Shown here piece by piece: positions 11,836 through 22,677 of a stretch of 64,000 bases of DNA. The DNA lies in NCBI GenBank assembly GCA_030762935.1, contig CM060900.1:289858784-289922783 (forward strand), given 5' to 3'. The number at the start of each line of letters is the position of its first letter. Within the stretch, counting starts at the first letter, position 1. The notes under the pieces are model-generated. The model was not told the origin of the DNA, did not search any database, and saw nothing but the letters and a program-made list of their open reading frames with translations. Position numbers and translations under genes: made by a program. The stretch is from Hymenopus coronatus (Eukaryota; Arthropoda; Insecta; Mantodea; Hymenopodidae).

Positions 11836-12715
11836 TAGGGTTACTACAAAAGAAATAGACAACTTCAACTGCCGGTAAAACAAAAACTATTAGAGATAGC
11901 AACCTAATTATTTTGGAGGTATGTTGAGAAACTCTCAAAGTTTCGTTTGTTACTATTGGTAACGCTGTAGTGTTTTGTTTGTTGTTGCAGAAGCTGAAAT
12001 GGCGGAAAATCCTGTGGAAAAGGCATTGCGTGTTGAAATTTGCTAGAACGCAATCAGCAACTGTTGTCCGACATTTTAGAACACGTTACCACAAAAATGA
12101 TATGATGCGCTCACAAAAACCAGCATCGTCTTCATCATGTCGCAATATGTCAATGCAAAAGTCACGCCGTATGACCTTATCTTCTTCACTCAGAAACTGC
12201 AACATCTGTAATCTGTAAGGCATCATGTGCAGTTGCTTCCGCAAGATTTTCCATACAGTATGCTGTGGAATTTGTAATTGCATGCTTGCCCTAGATGTCG
12301 ATTTCTGTGGGCTTCTTATGTAGGCAGAACGAACACGTTCAACATTTTCTTCCGAAACTCTTGGTCTTCCCGAGCTCTTCCCTTTGCACAAACATCCCAT
12401 TGTCGAATTTTCTATACCAGTCGTAGATTGACTGTCTAATTGGTGGCGTTTTGTGGTAACGTGTTCTAAAATGTCATTGGACAACAGTTGCTGATTGCGT
12501 TCTAGCAAATTCCAACACGCAATATGCCTTTTCCACAGGATTTTCCGTCATTTCAGCTTCTGCAACAACAACAAAACACTACAGCGTTACCAATAGTAAC
12601 AAACAAAACTTTGAGAGTTTCTCAACATACCTCCAAAATAATTAGGTTGCTATCTTTGATAGTTTTTCATTTACAGGCAGTTGAAGTTGTCTGTTTCTTT
12701 TGTAGTAACCCTGTA
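11836..12715. mobile_element. Fold-back DUF4817-type Tc/mariner relative (long inverted repeat)
   Basis: The left arm (about 11836-12097) is the reverse complement of the right arm (about 12457-12715) with only scattered differences over about 260 bp. Both ends start AGGGTTACTACAAAAG, flanked by TA. The right arm is the true 5' end of a minus-strand transposon: its transposase start lies near 12550. The left arm is an inverted copy of that same 5' end, placed where the transposase C-terminus and 3' end should be. The spacer is about 360 bp. The transcript or single strand would form a large hairpin. Confidence 0.85.
12086..12553 (-). pseudogene. Truncated DUF4817/HTH N-terminus of transposase
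   Basis: On the minus strand the start at about 12550 gives an EKAYCVLEFARTQSATVV-like opening, then a frame change near 12470. The long open piece 12508-12086 follows with GCLCKGKSSGRPRVSEENVE and RSPQKSTSRASMQLQIPQHT, a paired-like helix-turn-helix region, then LRKQLHMMPYRLQMLQFLSE. This is the N-terminal DNA-binding half of insect DUF4817-type transposases. The DDE catalytic half is absent because the inverted arm begins at about 12097. Confidence 0.7.
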
Positions 12716-13145
12716 TAATAACTGTTAGCATTACTTTTTAATAACCAGGTTATATTCAGAGAAAGGTTTGTCATGTAGCTTATTTAAAAACTTATAAAAT
12801 TACTTATAAATTCTGACCATATGCTTCAGTTCAAGTGCATATATTAAATGTGCAATAATTTGTTCTAATGTTAATTTTACTGTGTTTCTCACTTTTTAAG
12901 CCATCCCAACAAATATGTTTGTTATGTGTGCTCTTTTCCTTTAGTATGTATGCCTCATTTTCTATTTTTTTGGTACATAATAAGCATTTCATCATTAACA
13001 CAACTTTTGGAAATATGTTCTTGTATTTTGCAAACCTTGTAGAGCATCTATGTATTTAATATTCTCTACAGCTACACAGAGCATACTTCATCTAGTTCAT
13101 TGTCTTCTTCCATCATTTGACATTAGGTTATGATTAAAAACTTAT
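12716..13145. other. No recognised gene
   Basis: AT-rich spacer between the fold-back element and a SINE. The open stretch 12868-13059 is rich in hydrophobic residues and looks accidental. Confidence 0.4.
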
Positions 13146-13377
13146 GGCCGTGCCATGACCAAGTGGTTAGACCACTTACCTCTGACCAAGGCAGTTTGAA
13201 AGGCAACCACATGTGGGATGTGTGTGGCAGACAAAGTGGCACAGGGGTGGGTTTTCTCCAGGTTCTCCGGTCTCCCCCACCATTGCATTCCACCAGTACT
13301 CTGTCTTCATTCCATGTATCATGAGTGTCATTACCTGTGGTGTCATGCATAGTAAAAGCGGGCATTAAACACTATAA
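13146..13377 (+). mobile_element. tRNA-derived SINE, copy 1 (old)
   Basis: It opens GGCCGTGCCATGACCAAGTG, with an A-box-like TGACCAAGTGG, and ends GCGGGCATTAAACACTAT plus an A-run. It aligns along its whole length with the better copies at 20914 and 22405. The B box is decayed and most CpGs are TG/CA. Flanks share only an AAAAACT-like stretch, so the target duplication is doubtful. It is clearly the oldest of the three copies. Confidence 0.8.
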
Positions 13378-13539
13378 AAAAGTGAAAAACTAGGTCAATG
13401 CTGTGTATCTCACAAACGTTTACTTGATCATCACAAGCAATATAGTCATCAACTCCCACACCAATAGGATGTATGTATTCCCATTCATGTTTATCTTGAT
13501 CGGTAATAGCAATGACATCATCATTGCATCTTTCTGGGA
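13378..13539. other. Possible RNase H/integrase boundary of gypsy A
   Basis: This short stretch lies just past the recognisable RNase H end of gypsy A on the minus strand. I found no H2C2 zinc finger or integrase motif, so the element appears to be truncated here. Confidence 0.3.
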
Positions 13540-15709
13540 TAGGAAATCCAACTTTAGTGAAGCATTCTGGATTGTTGCAGAACTGATACTTTACCAGGTC
13601 CCCACTTCTCTAAGGAGTGACCCCAAAGCAGTATCTGCCAGCTACTCCCTCCTCAGGTCTGCACTATCCTATCCAGCTGCAAGCAATGCCGAAATGACAC
13701 GGAGAGTTGAGGCATGCTGTTTCTCCTCAAACTTGGTGCTGTTGCTTTACTCCTCTGGACAGAGTACCTGTAACATGGCATCTGCATTGTTGTGGCTCCT
13801 TCCTTTCCGATGTTCTGATGTGCTGTTGTATTCTTGAAGCCTTTGGACCCAATGGGCTGCCTGGCCCTCCAGGTTCTTGAATTTCAATAGCCAGATGAGG
13901 GCGGAGTGGTCAGTCCTTATGTGGAATGGCTGACCATACAGTACTTGTGTTCCAGCACCTTCACTACTGCCAGGAGCTCTCGCTGGGTAACAGGTTCTTT
14001 TCTGCTTTGGATAGTGTCTTGCTATAGTAGGCTATAACACACTCCTGCCACCTGGTATAGAATGCCTCCAGTGCTGGTGTCCCTGGCATTAGTGTCCACA
14101 ATAAGTCACTATCAGGTTTGAGAAATTCTAAAATAGTGAGTGCAGACTTAAGCTCATGGAATGTGCTCTCTGCCTCTTCTGGCTACAAGTAAGGCTAGTG
14201 CTCTTCCATCAGATGAATGAGGAGTTTCATAATGTGGGAGAAACCTCTGACGAGCTGCATAGGCCCAGGAAACTTCGCAGCTCTCGTTTGTCTTTTGAAT
14301 GACGCCAATCTCTCACTACTTCAACCTGCCCTGGATCCGTGGCTACCCCAGATGGTGAGACTTTGTGACCCAAATAGTTCCCCTCCTTGCAGAGGAGCTT
14401 ATTTGCATTTAATTCAGGTTAACTGCCTGCAGCCTTTGCAGTATCTTGAACAGGTTCTCTAGATGGTCTTCAAAGTTGTGGCCTATGAGAGTGATGTCAT
14501 CCAAATATAGCATTAAGCGTCATAAGTCAACCTTCTCATCACTGATTCCATGAGGTGCTGGAGAGTTGCTGGTGCATTGCATAGGCCAAAGGGCATAACT
14601 AAATTACCAAAGCCCTTGACTAGTCAAGAATGCGTTCTACAACTTATCTCAAGGATCCAAGGATTCTTGCCAGTATCCTGGTTTCAAGTCCAAAGTTGAG
14701 AACCACTGGGCATCAACAAGTTTGTCCAACATGTCACAAATCTGGGGTAAGGGGAAAGAGGCCTTTTTGGTGAGAGCATTGAGCTTCCTGTAGACCACAC
14801 AGAAGCACAGCTCACCATTCTTCTTCACCAAGACTTCAGGGAGCACCAAGGGCTGTTGGACTCTTCACTGACTCCCTCAGATCTCATGCCTTCCAGCATG
14901 TCCCATGCATCAGCCTGTTTTGGAGAGGAACACTTGTTATTGGTTGCTGGATAGGTTGGGCATCTCCAGTGTAAGTGTTATGGTGTTCTTAATCACTGTG
15001 GCCATAATCGCCATTCTCTTTGCTTAAGACAGACTGGTGTCACTAAGTAGATCCCCGATTCTCTCCAGTTGTGAAGTAGTGGATGGTCAGCTGTCTTCTT
15101 CAGTCTTTCAGCCAGGGTCTCAGATCTTGCGACAGTGCGGTCTGGTCAGATCTGTGCATGGTGATATACGTACTGCTGCTTGCACTCCATCCAGATATCC
15201 TGGTCTGCGTCCAATGGGTTTGGTAGCCTCACTTCCTCCTGGCAAGGTAACAATATCTGGGCAACACAGAATCTGTTCAGTGGTATTTTCTGGTCATGCA
15301 CAAGGTTCTTTGATCGTTGACCCTCCAGGTGCGCCTTCACCACCTTGTTTTTTGGGGGCACAACTGCATCGTCTCTCAGGATCATCTGCAGTTCCCCGGA
15401 TGTTCTTGGGGGCTCTGGAGCAACATCTCATCTCGGCCAAATTGCAAGATCTGCTGGCTGACATTGACTGTCGCCTCATGGCACCTGTGGGCATATAGTC
15501 TATATCACATCCTCGCTAACCTACAAATACCCACAGGCTCCCAATGTCAACTCCAGGAGGGCCTATTCTCCAAGATAAAATGTCACCTGTTGCCGTCACT
15601 AGCTTGTAGGGCTGACTGGCTGTTCGAGTCTTCTGGCCCTTTTGCTACATCAGATCTGCTTACTGTCATGGTTACACCTGCTTACCCTGTACACAGCCAT
15701 ATTTTTGAG
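13540..15709 (-). pseudogene. Gypsy A pol: protease-linker, RT and RNase H (decayed)
   Basis: This is a Ty3/gypsy pol on the minus strand. From high to low coordinates: a protease-flanking segment (15700-15500, VTATGD), a linker with VVPPKNKVVKAHLEG (15385-15146), then the RT opening VLVKKNGELCFCVVYRKLNA and FSTLDLKPGYWQ at 14849-14649, which are RT blocks 1-2 of gypsy elements. Fragments of the RT palm lie in 14600-14150. RNase H is at about 13960-13830: FHIRTDHSALIWLLKFKN and a broken GRSHNNADAM. Frames shift often. CpG is scarce compared with gypsy B, consistent with greater age. Integrase and the 3' LTR are not found to the left. Its gag lies in three further pieces to the right. Confidence 0.75.
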
Positions 15710-16785
15710 CAGTGGCGGCTCGTGGACTAAAAATTTAGGTGTTCACAAAATCAGCAATTTACCACCGCCGTAGCCACTGCCGCTACTGCTACCGCCGTCA
15801 CCGCAACATCAAATCTAGCAATATTAGAAAGAATGATAGTGCCTAATAACAAGAATTATACATTTGTTGCACAAAGCGTCACCCAGCCAGTATTGTAAAG
15901 ATGTTGAATTTCTTAGTCTCCGAGAGTTAACAGCAGTATGAGGTGATGAAGGGGTGAAGTCCTTTGATGCAGCTCATGTGAATAATGGTATTTACAGTGA
16001 ATAATATTTACATTGTTTAAATTATGCAATTAACGCAACATTTATTACTACAGAAATTCCACGCGCCAGTTTTTCAAATGTGCAAACTTTTCTATCACTC
16101 GGTGATTAAAGCATTTTATGCTGTTGACCAGTTTCTTCTCAATAGCAAGCATTGCCAGTGCTGAAAGTCGGTCTTCACCCATCGTACTCCTAGTAAAGGT
16201 TTTAATTCTTTTTATTGTGGAAAAGCATATTTCTGGTTCTGATGTAGTCATGGTCGTAATGATAATCTAGAGTAGCTCGGTTAGTTGCGGAAAAGTTCCT
16301 TCCTTGAGGTTGTTTTCTGTTTTGAACTGCTTAACTCTGTCTTAAGCTTAACTCTCGCATAAAATGCAAATTACTAAGAAAAATAACGCCTCTCACTTTG
16401 ACTGCAGTTGCACTTAGGGATAGTTTCAACTAAATCTCAAAGATAGCAGCACCTCCCGCTGACAAACAGAACCCTTGAGGTTTTAATGTGCACGGTCTCA
16501 CTGTGCTCATTTCTAGCTGTAAAATTCCAAGCTGTTTTGTTGGCCGCGCAAGCGCAGAGCTGCTAAACGTTAGTAATAGGCTAGCACACGAGGCCTGTGC
16601 TACAAGCGTTGTCACATGCTCAGGTTCTCGACTGTGTTCAATTGAAGAGCAGAGCGCGGTATATTTAAACAAGTGGCACCGGATAGCGCATTTTATTAAA
16701 TGTTTCCTGAAAGAGAAAAAGGAGATTCACAAAGAAATTTTGGAGGTTCACGTGCTCTTGTGCTCCTACACAGCAGCCGCCGCTG
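15710..16785 (-). mobile_element. Non-autonomous ZMYM1-like hAT with TSD, inserted in gypsy A
   Basis: The left terminus CAGTGGCGGCTCGTGGAC and the inverted right terminus CAGCGGCGGCTGCTGTG form hAT-type TIRs. The flanking octamers TTTTTGAG (15702-15709) and TTGATGAG (16786-16793) match at 6 of 8. Inside, the minus strand at 16251-16048 encodes the hAT C-terminal dimerisation motif (CFSTIKRIKTFTRSTMG, LSALAMLAIEKKLVNSI) of ZMYM1-like transposases; the catalytic core has been deleted. It lies between the gag knuckle and pol of gypsy A, so it arrived later. Confidence 0.85.
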
Positions 16786-17076
16786 TTGATGAGGCTGTTG
16801 TCCAGTCTTCTGCCCAAGGCAAGTAGCGTCACTTAGGTGTTGATGATGATGGCCCTAACATGCCCCTCCATTGTCCTACGCCTGCTGGTTGGTTGGATTT
16901 GCCGTGGACAGTCTCTTGCTAGGTATCCTGGGTCCCAGCACACACCACTTGAAGGGCTTGTCTCTCTCTCCCTGTCATAGCGAGTACATGTCTTTGAGAT
17001 CAGCAAAGCAGTTGTCTTGAGTGCCTCCATACTTAGTGCTGCCATTAACTCCTTGTGAATGGTCATGTAGTCTGCG
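16786..17076 (-). pseudogene. Gypsy A gag, zinc-knuckle piece
   Basis: The minus strand from 17076 reads DYMTIHKELMAALSMEALKT, then a degenerate CCHC knuckle CWDPGYLARDCPR near 16930 with one knuckle residue lost. It continues the gag frame that ends with a YSFVDGV-like motif at about 25420, on the far side of gypsy B. This shows that gypsy B landed inside this gag. The pol of the same element resumes beyond the hAT at 15709. Confidence 0.7.
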
Positions 17077-17817
17077 TGCGTCTCCTGGTTTTGGGTTATT
17101 GTGTCTCAGGGTTGGGAGAGAGAGAGACAGCGGTTTCGGCAGTTGTGGAGGTGTTGCGAATGAATACTAAAGAGAATGCAGCTAGTCTGACTGTTCACGA
17201 ATTAGTGTTTTATTAGTATTTCAAGAAGTTGGGGATTAATACTTTGTTGCCGCGTTAAAGCTTTCACTTATTAGTTAATATTTTTAGGCCACGTCCCCAT
17301 AATGTAACGGATTTACTAATGCAAGTTTGAACTTCTAAACCTCCATTGCACACGTGGCTACTCCTATGAGCATGGCGCCAACTTCTATCACTTCTAGTCT
17401 CGTGTCGGTATCAAATCAAAGTGGCCGAGTGGGCTCAGTATTTTTCCAACGAACTTCCTTTCACTCCCACTATACGGTCACGAACTGCGTGACGTAGGTC
17501 ATATACGCATCAGCCATTCTTGGCTTTCGCTGATTGGCTGAGCGGATGACCACCTGACCCGTGTATGACTTCTATTTCCGGCGTCAAGTTTCTAGAAAAT
17601 TCGAAAATAGCGTGGCTTCGCCAAAATCTAAATATCTGGAAGTCTTTAACGGACTCCAAACTTTTCCCCAATGGTCAAACACGTTTAAACATGAACTTAC
17701 AATATATGAAACAATTAAATATTTTCCAAAACACTCGGTTACAGTGTTATCATTTCCCTTTGCCAAATTTAATGCACAATTTACTATCTAAGAATCTGAC
17801 AATGATATTAAAATAAG

Positions 17818-17895
<78 letters not shown>

Positions 17896-17963
17896 TATTA
17901 ACTGACATCATTAGCAAATAACCAATATAGAGGACATTTCAGAGACATGGAATGTCAGTCTTA
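17077..17963 (-). repeat. 3' LTR of gypsy B
   Basis: It begins on the plus strand TGCGTCTCCTGG and ends near GTCAGTCTTA, matching 24615-25419 throughout. It carries a segment at about 17241-17265 that is missing from the other LTR, and an expanded TA/TAA microsatellite. It keeps many CpGs that the 5' LTR has lost. Confidence 0.88.
17820..17892. repeat. TA then ATA microsatellite inside the LTR
   Basis: About 21 TA units are followed by about 10 ATA units. The homologous position in the other LTR (about 25333-25345) has only a few units, so the expansion occurred after insertion. Confidence 0.95.
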
Positions 17964-18642
17964 AATGCTCTCATTGGCGTTTCACAAAATTGAAATCCTA
18001 TTTTGGAAAAGGCAATGAATTGCCCTTAAAGATAATATACGGTCATACAAACTATACAACACTTGAAATTTACAAGAATATTCACAACCCTCGGTCACCA
18101 TTGGTCTGTCTTCTGGTCTTCTTCATGGCCAGTGGCTTATTTTTATTCTGCACACGATTATACCTTAGAAACGCACTCGTTTCTGGCATTGTATCACTTT
18201 ACACTATTACTTCATCCGCAAAATTCACTCCTTATGTCTAATTATGCATTCATTTCAAAAGAAAATATTAATGGTTTCTCCATGCTACTCTTTGAGTGGA
18301 ATTTTCGAGGCTCAAATTTTGTTGCTTCATCACTTTCATGACCAACACGTTTACCCATGATTAAATTAACATCAAACTATCAAAATTATGCTTTGCAGGA
18401 TCGTAGGCATGCATTTATGCACAAAATATGTTATCCCTATCATTTATGTATGCAACATTTTATTTCCAACATTAAAAGAAATCAAGATTAAAGTCAAAGT
18501 TTGTTTCGTTTTACATTTTAAAGCAATATTAAAGATACCCTACACAAAAAGAAACATTTACACGAACAATATTCTCATTACTCAACACGTTTACTATTAA
18601 ACTACTTGGCAACTTGGAGCCAATTTTTAATTCCACATGGTT

Positions 18643-19839
18643 TTAACATTTTTTTTTATGAAATCTCCCCATTATTTTACCATCTTTCACGGATCTAACC
18701 TCATAAGTATGTTCCCCGAACTTGGCTATAATTGTTGCAGGTCTTTTATACAGCATTTCCATTCTGTGGTATCTCTTACTCAACGCACTTGATTTTGCGT
18801 AATCTCTTATTAACACGTGGTCACAGATGGCTGGATACCATTTTCGTTTCCTCTCTTTATTTTTTTCTTCCTTTGCTCTGCTTGTTTCTTGATCCTCTCC
18901 AGAGCTTTCTGGCACTTTTCCACGACGTCAGGTTCAACGTCGTGTGGTATTGGTGGCGGCATGTCCTCTATTATGGGACCTGTTCTCTTCCCTATCATCA
19001 ACAAGAATGGTGATTTTAGAGTAACTGGATGAATTGCGTTATTCATGACAAACTCTAAATCTACCCAGGCACTGTGCTTCCCATGACAAACGAGTCTTAG
19101 GTGAGTATTTAAGTAACGGTTCGACCTTCACAAAAGTTTCCAGATGCGTAATATGAAGACGAGTGCTAAAGTTTTATGTCCAAGTTTTGCAGAGTCTGCA
19201 CGAAAATCTTATTGTGTGGACGGATGCCTTATCTGTTAGTAATGCGGTCATTTTCCCGTACTTTGGGATATAGTCATTGCAAGCAGGACTTTGACGTAAC
19301 TTTCCTCATGGGGTACAATTTTACAAAATGGCTGTATACATTTACCATTACAAATATTTGAATCCGAACCTTCCGGTCGGTATCTTCCTATGTATGTCAA
19401 TGCACACTAACGCATTCGGTTTATCTCGGATCATAGCTTGCGGTTGCGTGTCATACTTTACGTTTAATGGTTTGGCACGTAAACACGTATCGCAACACGA
19501 CACTACCTGTCGTACCTTTCCTTACAAGTGTTTCACATAGAAATATTCTGCAACGTTCAGCGCAATTCTCTCGCTTCCAGGATGAATTAATGCAATGTGG
19601 AAAGCTTTAATAAGTTGCAGTTCCAGCGCCTTCGGTATGTACAGTTTCCACACCTTCTGATCCTTTCCCTGTAACTTATAAAGAGCAATGTTCCTCACCC
19701 AAATCTTGCTATGTATGCCTTCCTTAATTTCTGGCGCAGTGTCTAAGAACTGTTTGAGATCGTCATCTTTGTGCTGCCATTCTTCAGTGCCTTTACATTT
19801 TTTCATAAGCTGGCGATTACCCGATAAATGTAGCTTCAT
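18643..19839 (-). pseudogene. Gypsy B integrase
   Basis: The minus strand from 19839 reads the RNase H-integrase linker and the zinc-binding start: HIALIHPGSERIALNVAEYF (HPG.. of H2C2), then CCDTCLRAK at about 19490 in another frame. A core fragment at about 19390 reads like VCIDIHRKIPTGRFGFKY. The central catalytic core is heavily broken. The C-terminal part is preserved: KALERIKKQAEQRKKKIKRG (about 18900) and MLYKRPATIIAKFGEHTYEV before the stop at 18643, matching the gypsy integrase tail. It cleaves and joins element DNA in intact relatives. It is inactive here. Confidence 0.75.
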
Positions 19840-20027
19840 CAGCGATACCTACCTGAATGGCCTACTATTGCTTTCGGGTACTTGTCTTCTCAAACGTGAC
19901 AATAAGTCAGCAAAGATATTTTCTTTCCCAGCAATATGCACAATCTCAATTTGGTGTGATGTAAGCTGGTGAATTATGCGTGATATACGCGAACTGGTCA
20001 ATTTACACTGATGTATAAAAGATAGAC

Positions 20028-21422
20028 TTAATGGTCACTGTACACTACGACCTTCTTCCCAAAAAGAAAGGTCTTAAACTTTTGTAAGGCAAAGTAGATG
20101 GCTCCGATTTCTAGTTCCGTTATGCAGTGGTTGCTTTCTGTCTTAGTGAGGGACCTGCTGGCTGTGGAAATCACATGCATGTTCGCTTCGCTGTCGAGTT
20201 GAACTAATAGGGCTCCAAATCCAAGATTTGAGACGTCTGTGTACACGTGAAAATCTAAACCTTCGCATGGTCTCTCTAGAAGTATGAATTGCAAAAATAA
20301 ATCCTTAATTTTCTCCAAAGCCGCATCTTCGGTTGTTCCCCAACTCCAAATCCTGTCTTTCCTTAATAAGTCCCGAAGCGGTGCTATCTCTTTAGCATAA
20401 TTAATCACAAATTTGGATTGATATTGAATAATCCCTAGGAAGCGTCTTAATTGTCTTATATTCTTGGGTCTCGAAATTTGTTTTATGCTTGATATCCTAT
20501 CCGGATTTGGCGTCATTCCCTTTTTGGAAATAAGGTAACCTAGAAAATCGACTTCCTTCACGAACAATTTGGACTTCTTCAAATTTATTGTCTCCATGAA
20601 TTTTCGGAGTACGTGGTCTACGTTTCTTAAGTGAATTTCGAATTCCTCATCAAACAACAGAATATAATCAACGTACTGAATAATCGATTCCCTCATCGTA
20701 TCACCAAATATGGTATGTAATGCGCGTAACAGTGCTGCCCCTGACATGTTTAGCCCGAACGCACATCTTTTGAATTGTAGACATTTCCCAGCAAATAAAA
20801 ATGCAGTATATTTTCATAGATCTTCCTCTAATGGAATCTGCCAGAATGAAGACACTAACTCAATATTCGAAAAATATCTCCCTTTGTCCACCCGCGATAA
20901 CAGTTGGTCAATTGGCCGCGCCGTGGCCGAGTGGTTAGACCACTTGCCTTTCACCTAGACGGCTGGGGTTCGATCCCAAGCGACCGCATGTGAGATTTGT
21001 GGTGGACAAAGCGGCGCTGGGGCGGGTTTTCTCCGGATACTCCGGTTTCCCCTGCCATCGCATTCCACCGGTGCTCCAACATCATTCAAGTATCACCAGT
21101 GTCACCGCCTGCGGTGCCATAAGTAGTTAAAGCGGGCGTTAAACACTACCAAAAAAAAAGTTGGTCAATTCCTTCAGGTTGGAATTTGTCATTCGCAGTT
21201 TTGGCATTCAAAGTTCTAGAATCTGTCATTCTATTGTCTTTCTTCTTCACCCAACAGTTCTGAGATTGAAACTTGTAAAATGTCCTGGTTAATCATGGTT
21301 TCAATGACGTTATTCGCTTCTTTTCTAAGTGACAGTGGTAAACTTCTCGATTTATGTGAAAAAGACTTTGTCCTGAACCCTGAATTTATAGGTATAAACA
21401 TTTCATTTTTCCGAAAACACAT
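20028..21422 (-). pseudogene. Gypsy B reverse transcriptase-RNase H, interrupted by a SINE
   Basis: From 21422 the minus strand opens the RT (FRTKSFSHKSRSLPLSLRKE). After a SINE at 20914-21159 it continues with KYTAFLFAGKCLQFKRCAFG and the long open piece 20747-20028. That piece has SGAALLRALHTIFG, IIQYVDYILLF, VDFLGYLISKKGMTPNPDR, LRRFLGIIQYQSKFV and the RNase H start FHVYTDVSNLGFGALLVQ, ending at SDH. The second catalytic aspartate of YVDD (residue 28 of this piece, near 20666) is tyrosine, from a GAT-to-TAT change. Without the SINE and a few frame errors, RT would be full length for a gypsy element. Confidence 0.85.
20914..21159 (+). mobile_element. tRNA-derived SINE, copy 2 with 11-bp TSD
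   Basis: It has an A box TGGCCGAGTGG (20924-20934) and a B box GGTTCGATCCC (20967-20977), a tRNA-unrelated body ending AAAGCGGGCGTTAAACACTA, and an A-run. The flanks are an exact 11-bp duplication, GTTGGTCAATT, at 20903-20913 and 21160-21170. The head resembles a class II tRNA (Ser or Leu). It interrupts the RT of gypsy B. Confidence 0.95.
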
Positions 21423-22153
21423 TTCTATTCCTACTTAATACTTGAAATAATTTGTTCTTTTGTGTCGCGTTGAGTGCATGAGCCTGGCTTACTTTCTCCC
21501 GTATCTGACTTTCTAAATCTTCATATTCTTGCATCAGGTTACAAGTATTTAAATTTCCCACTATTTCACCGTCTACTTCATATACCTTAACGTACATATT
21601 ACTGATCCCAAAACATTCATCTTCATAAATTCCCCTTGGTTCAACATCGTCATCTCTAATTTCCATGATACTACAATTCTCATCCAAGTTAACAGCCTGA
21701 ATGAAAAAAATATTGCTATTCTAATTCCCTTTCCTGCGTACATCTTCCTGTTTCTAGGTCATTAGTTTCGCCCGCGAACGGTAGAGTGCAGCTGCTGTTT
21801 TCTACTGTAGCTTTCATTTGGCTTTCCTTGAAATTTACAATCGCCTCTAACATATACAAGTTATCCGCTCCAATTACCAATTCCATATTCAGCTTGGGCA
21901 TATATTTATCACCTAACTCCAGCCTCAACATTATCTGAAATTTTATTCTTTCTCGCGACTTCCCTATCGCTAGCGTACAATAAGCGTTACTCACTGGCAA
22001 TGACAATATTCTCTGATTACTTCCAGCTAAATCCCTATAAAAATTCTCTCCACAAGCTGAAATATTGGCTCCACTGTCAATGATCGCTTCTACTCTCCTC
22101 CCCATTATTGTAATGATTCTTTTCGGCGATTCTACATTTCCCTGGCATTTCAT
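21403..22153 (-). pseudogene. Gypsy B aspartic protease and protease-RT linker
   Basis: The minus-strand frame 22153-21716 contains RRVEAIIDSGANISACGENF. DSGAN is the aspartic protease active site (usual D[ST]G), about 24 residues in. The piece LNMELVIGADNLYML resembles the second conserved ILGxDxL strand. The following frame (21687-21403) is an acidic linker ending KNKLFQVLSRNRNVFSEK, which matches the segment ahead of gypsy RT. A break at about 21700 separates the two. In intact relatives the protease cuts the Gag-Pol polyprotein. Confidence 0.75.
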
Positions 22154-22404
22154 GTCGTGCGCCCTACTAATAACTTCAATCTGCCTAGAAATTACACGGT
22201 CTTCGAGAATTGGTATTGGCCTATGTTGGGTGATTCGTTAATCAGCTTGAGTTGTCGCGTCGGCCTCGGAGAACTAGCAATTTAATTTCCCTGCTGGCTA
22301 GTGGATGCACCCGTCGTGCTGGGAGTTATATTTTCTACCCTTTGCTGTTCTTCAGCCCGCAGTCTTTCGTCTTACTGGGGGTGGCGGACTTCTACTTCTA
22401 TTCT

Positions 22405-22637
22405 GCGGCCGCGCCGTGGCCGAATGGTTGGACCATTCGCCTCTCACCTAGACGGCCCGGGTTTGATGTGAGATTTGTGGTGGACAAAGTGGCGCTGGGG
22501 CGGGTATTCTCCGGTTTACCCCGCCATCGCATTCCACCGGTGCTCCATTGTCATTCATGTATCACCAGTGTCACCGCCTGCGGTGCCACAAGTAGTTAAA
22601 GCGGACGTTAAACACTACAAAAAAAAAACAACAAAAA
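22405..22637 (+). mobile_element. tRNA-derived SINE, copy 3 with 11-bp TSD and clipped B box
   Basis: It matches copy 2 from GGCCGCGCCGTGGCCGA to AAACACTAC plus an A-run. Exact 11-bp flanks ACTTCTATTCT lie at 22394-22404 and 22638-22648. Compared with copy 2 it lacks about 15 bp starting inside the B box (after GGGTTTGA), so its internal promoter is incomplete. It lies between gag and protease of gypsy B. Confidence 0.93.
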
Positions 22638-22677
22638 ACTTCTATTCTCTGGCTCTCGATAATTTACGTTCCTTTCA

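Noticed and set aside
11970..12218. Plus-strand open stretch in the fold-back element
   Set aside because: It is the mirror of the inverted arm plus the opposite strand of the transposase fragment.
17561..17816. Overlapping open frames on both strands inside the LTR
   Set aside because: They lie in a non-coding LTR and are broken in the homologous part of the other LTR.
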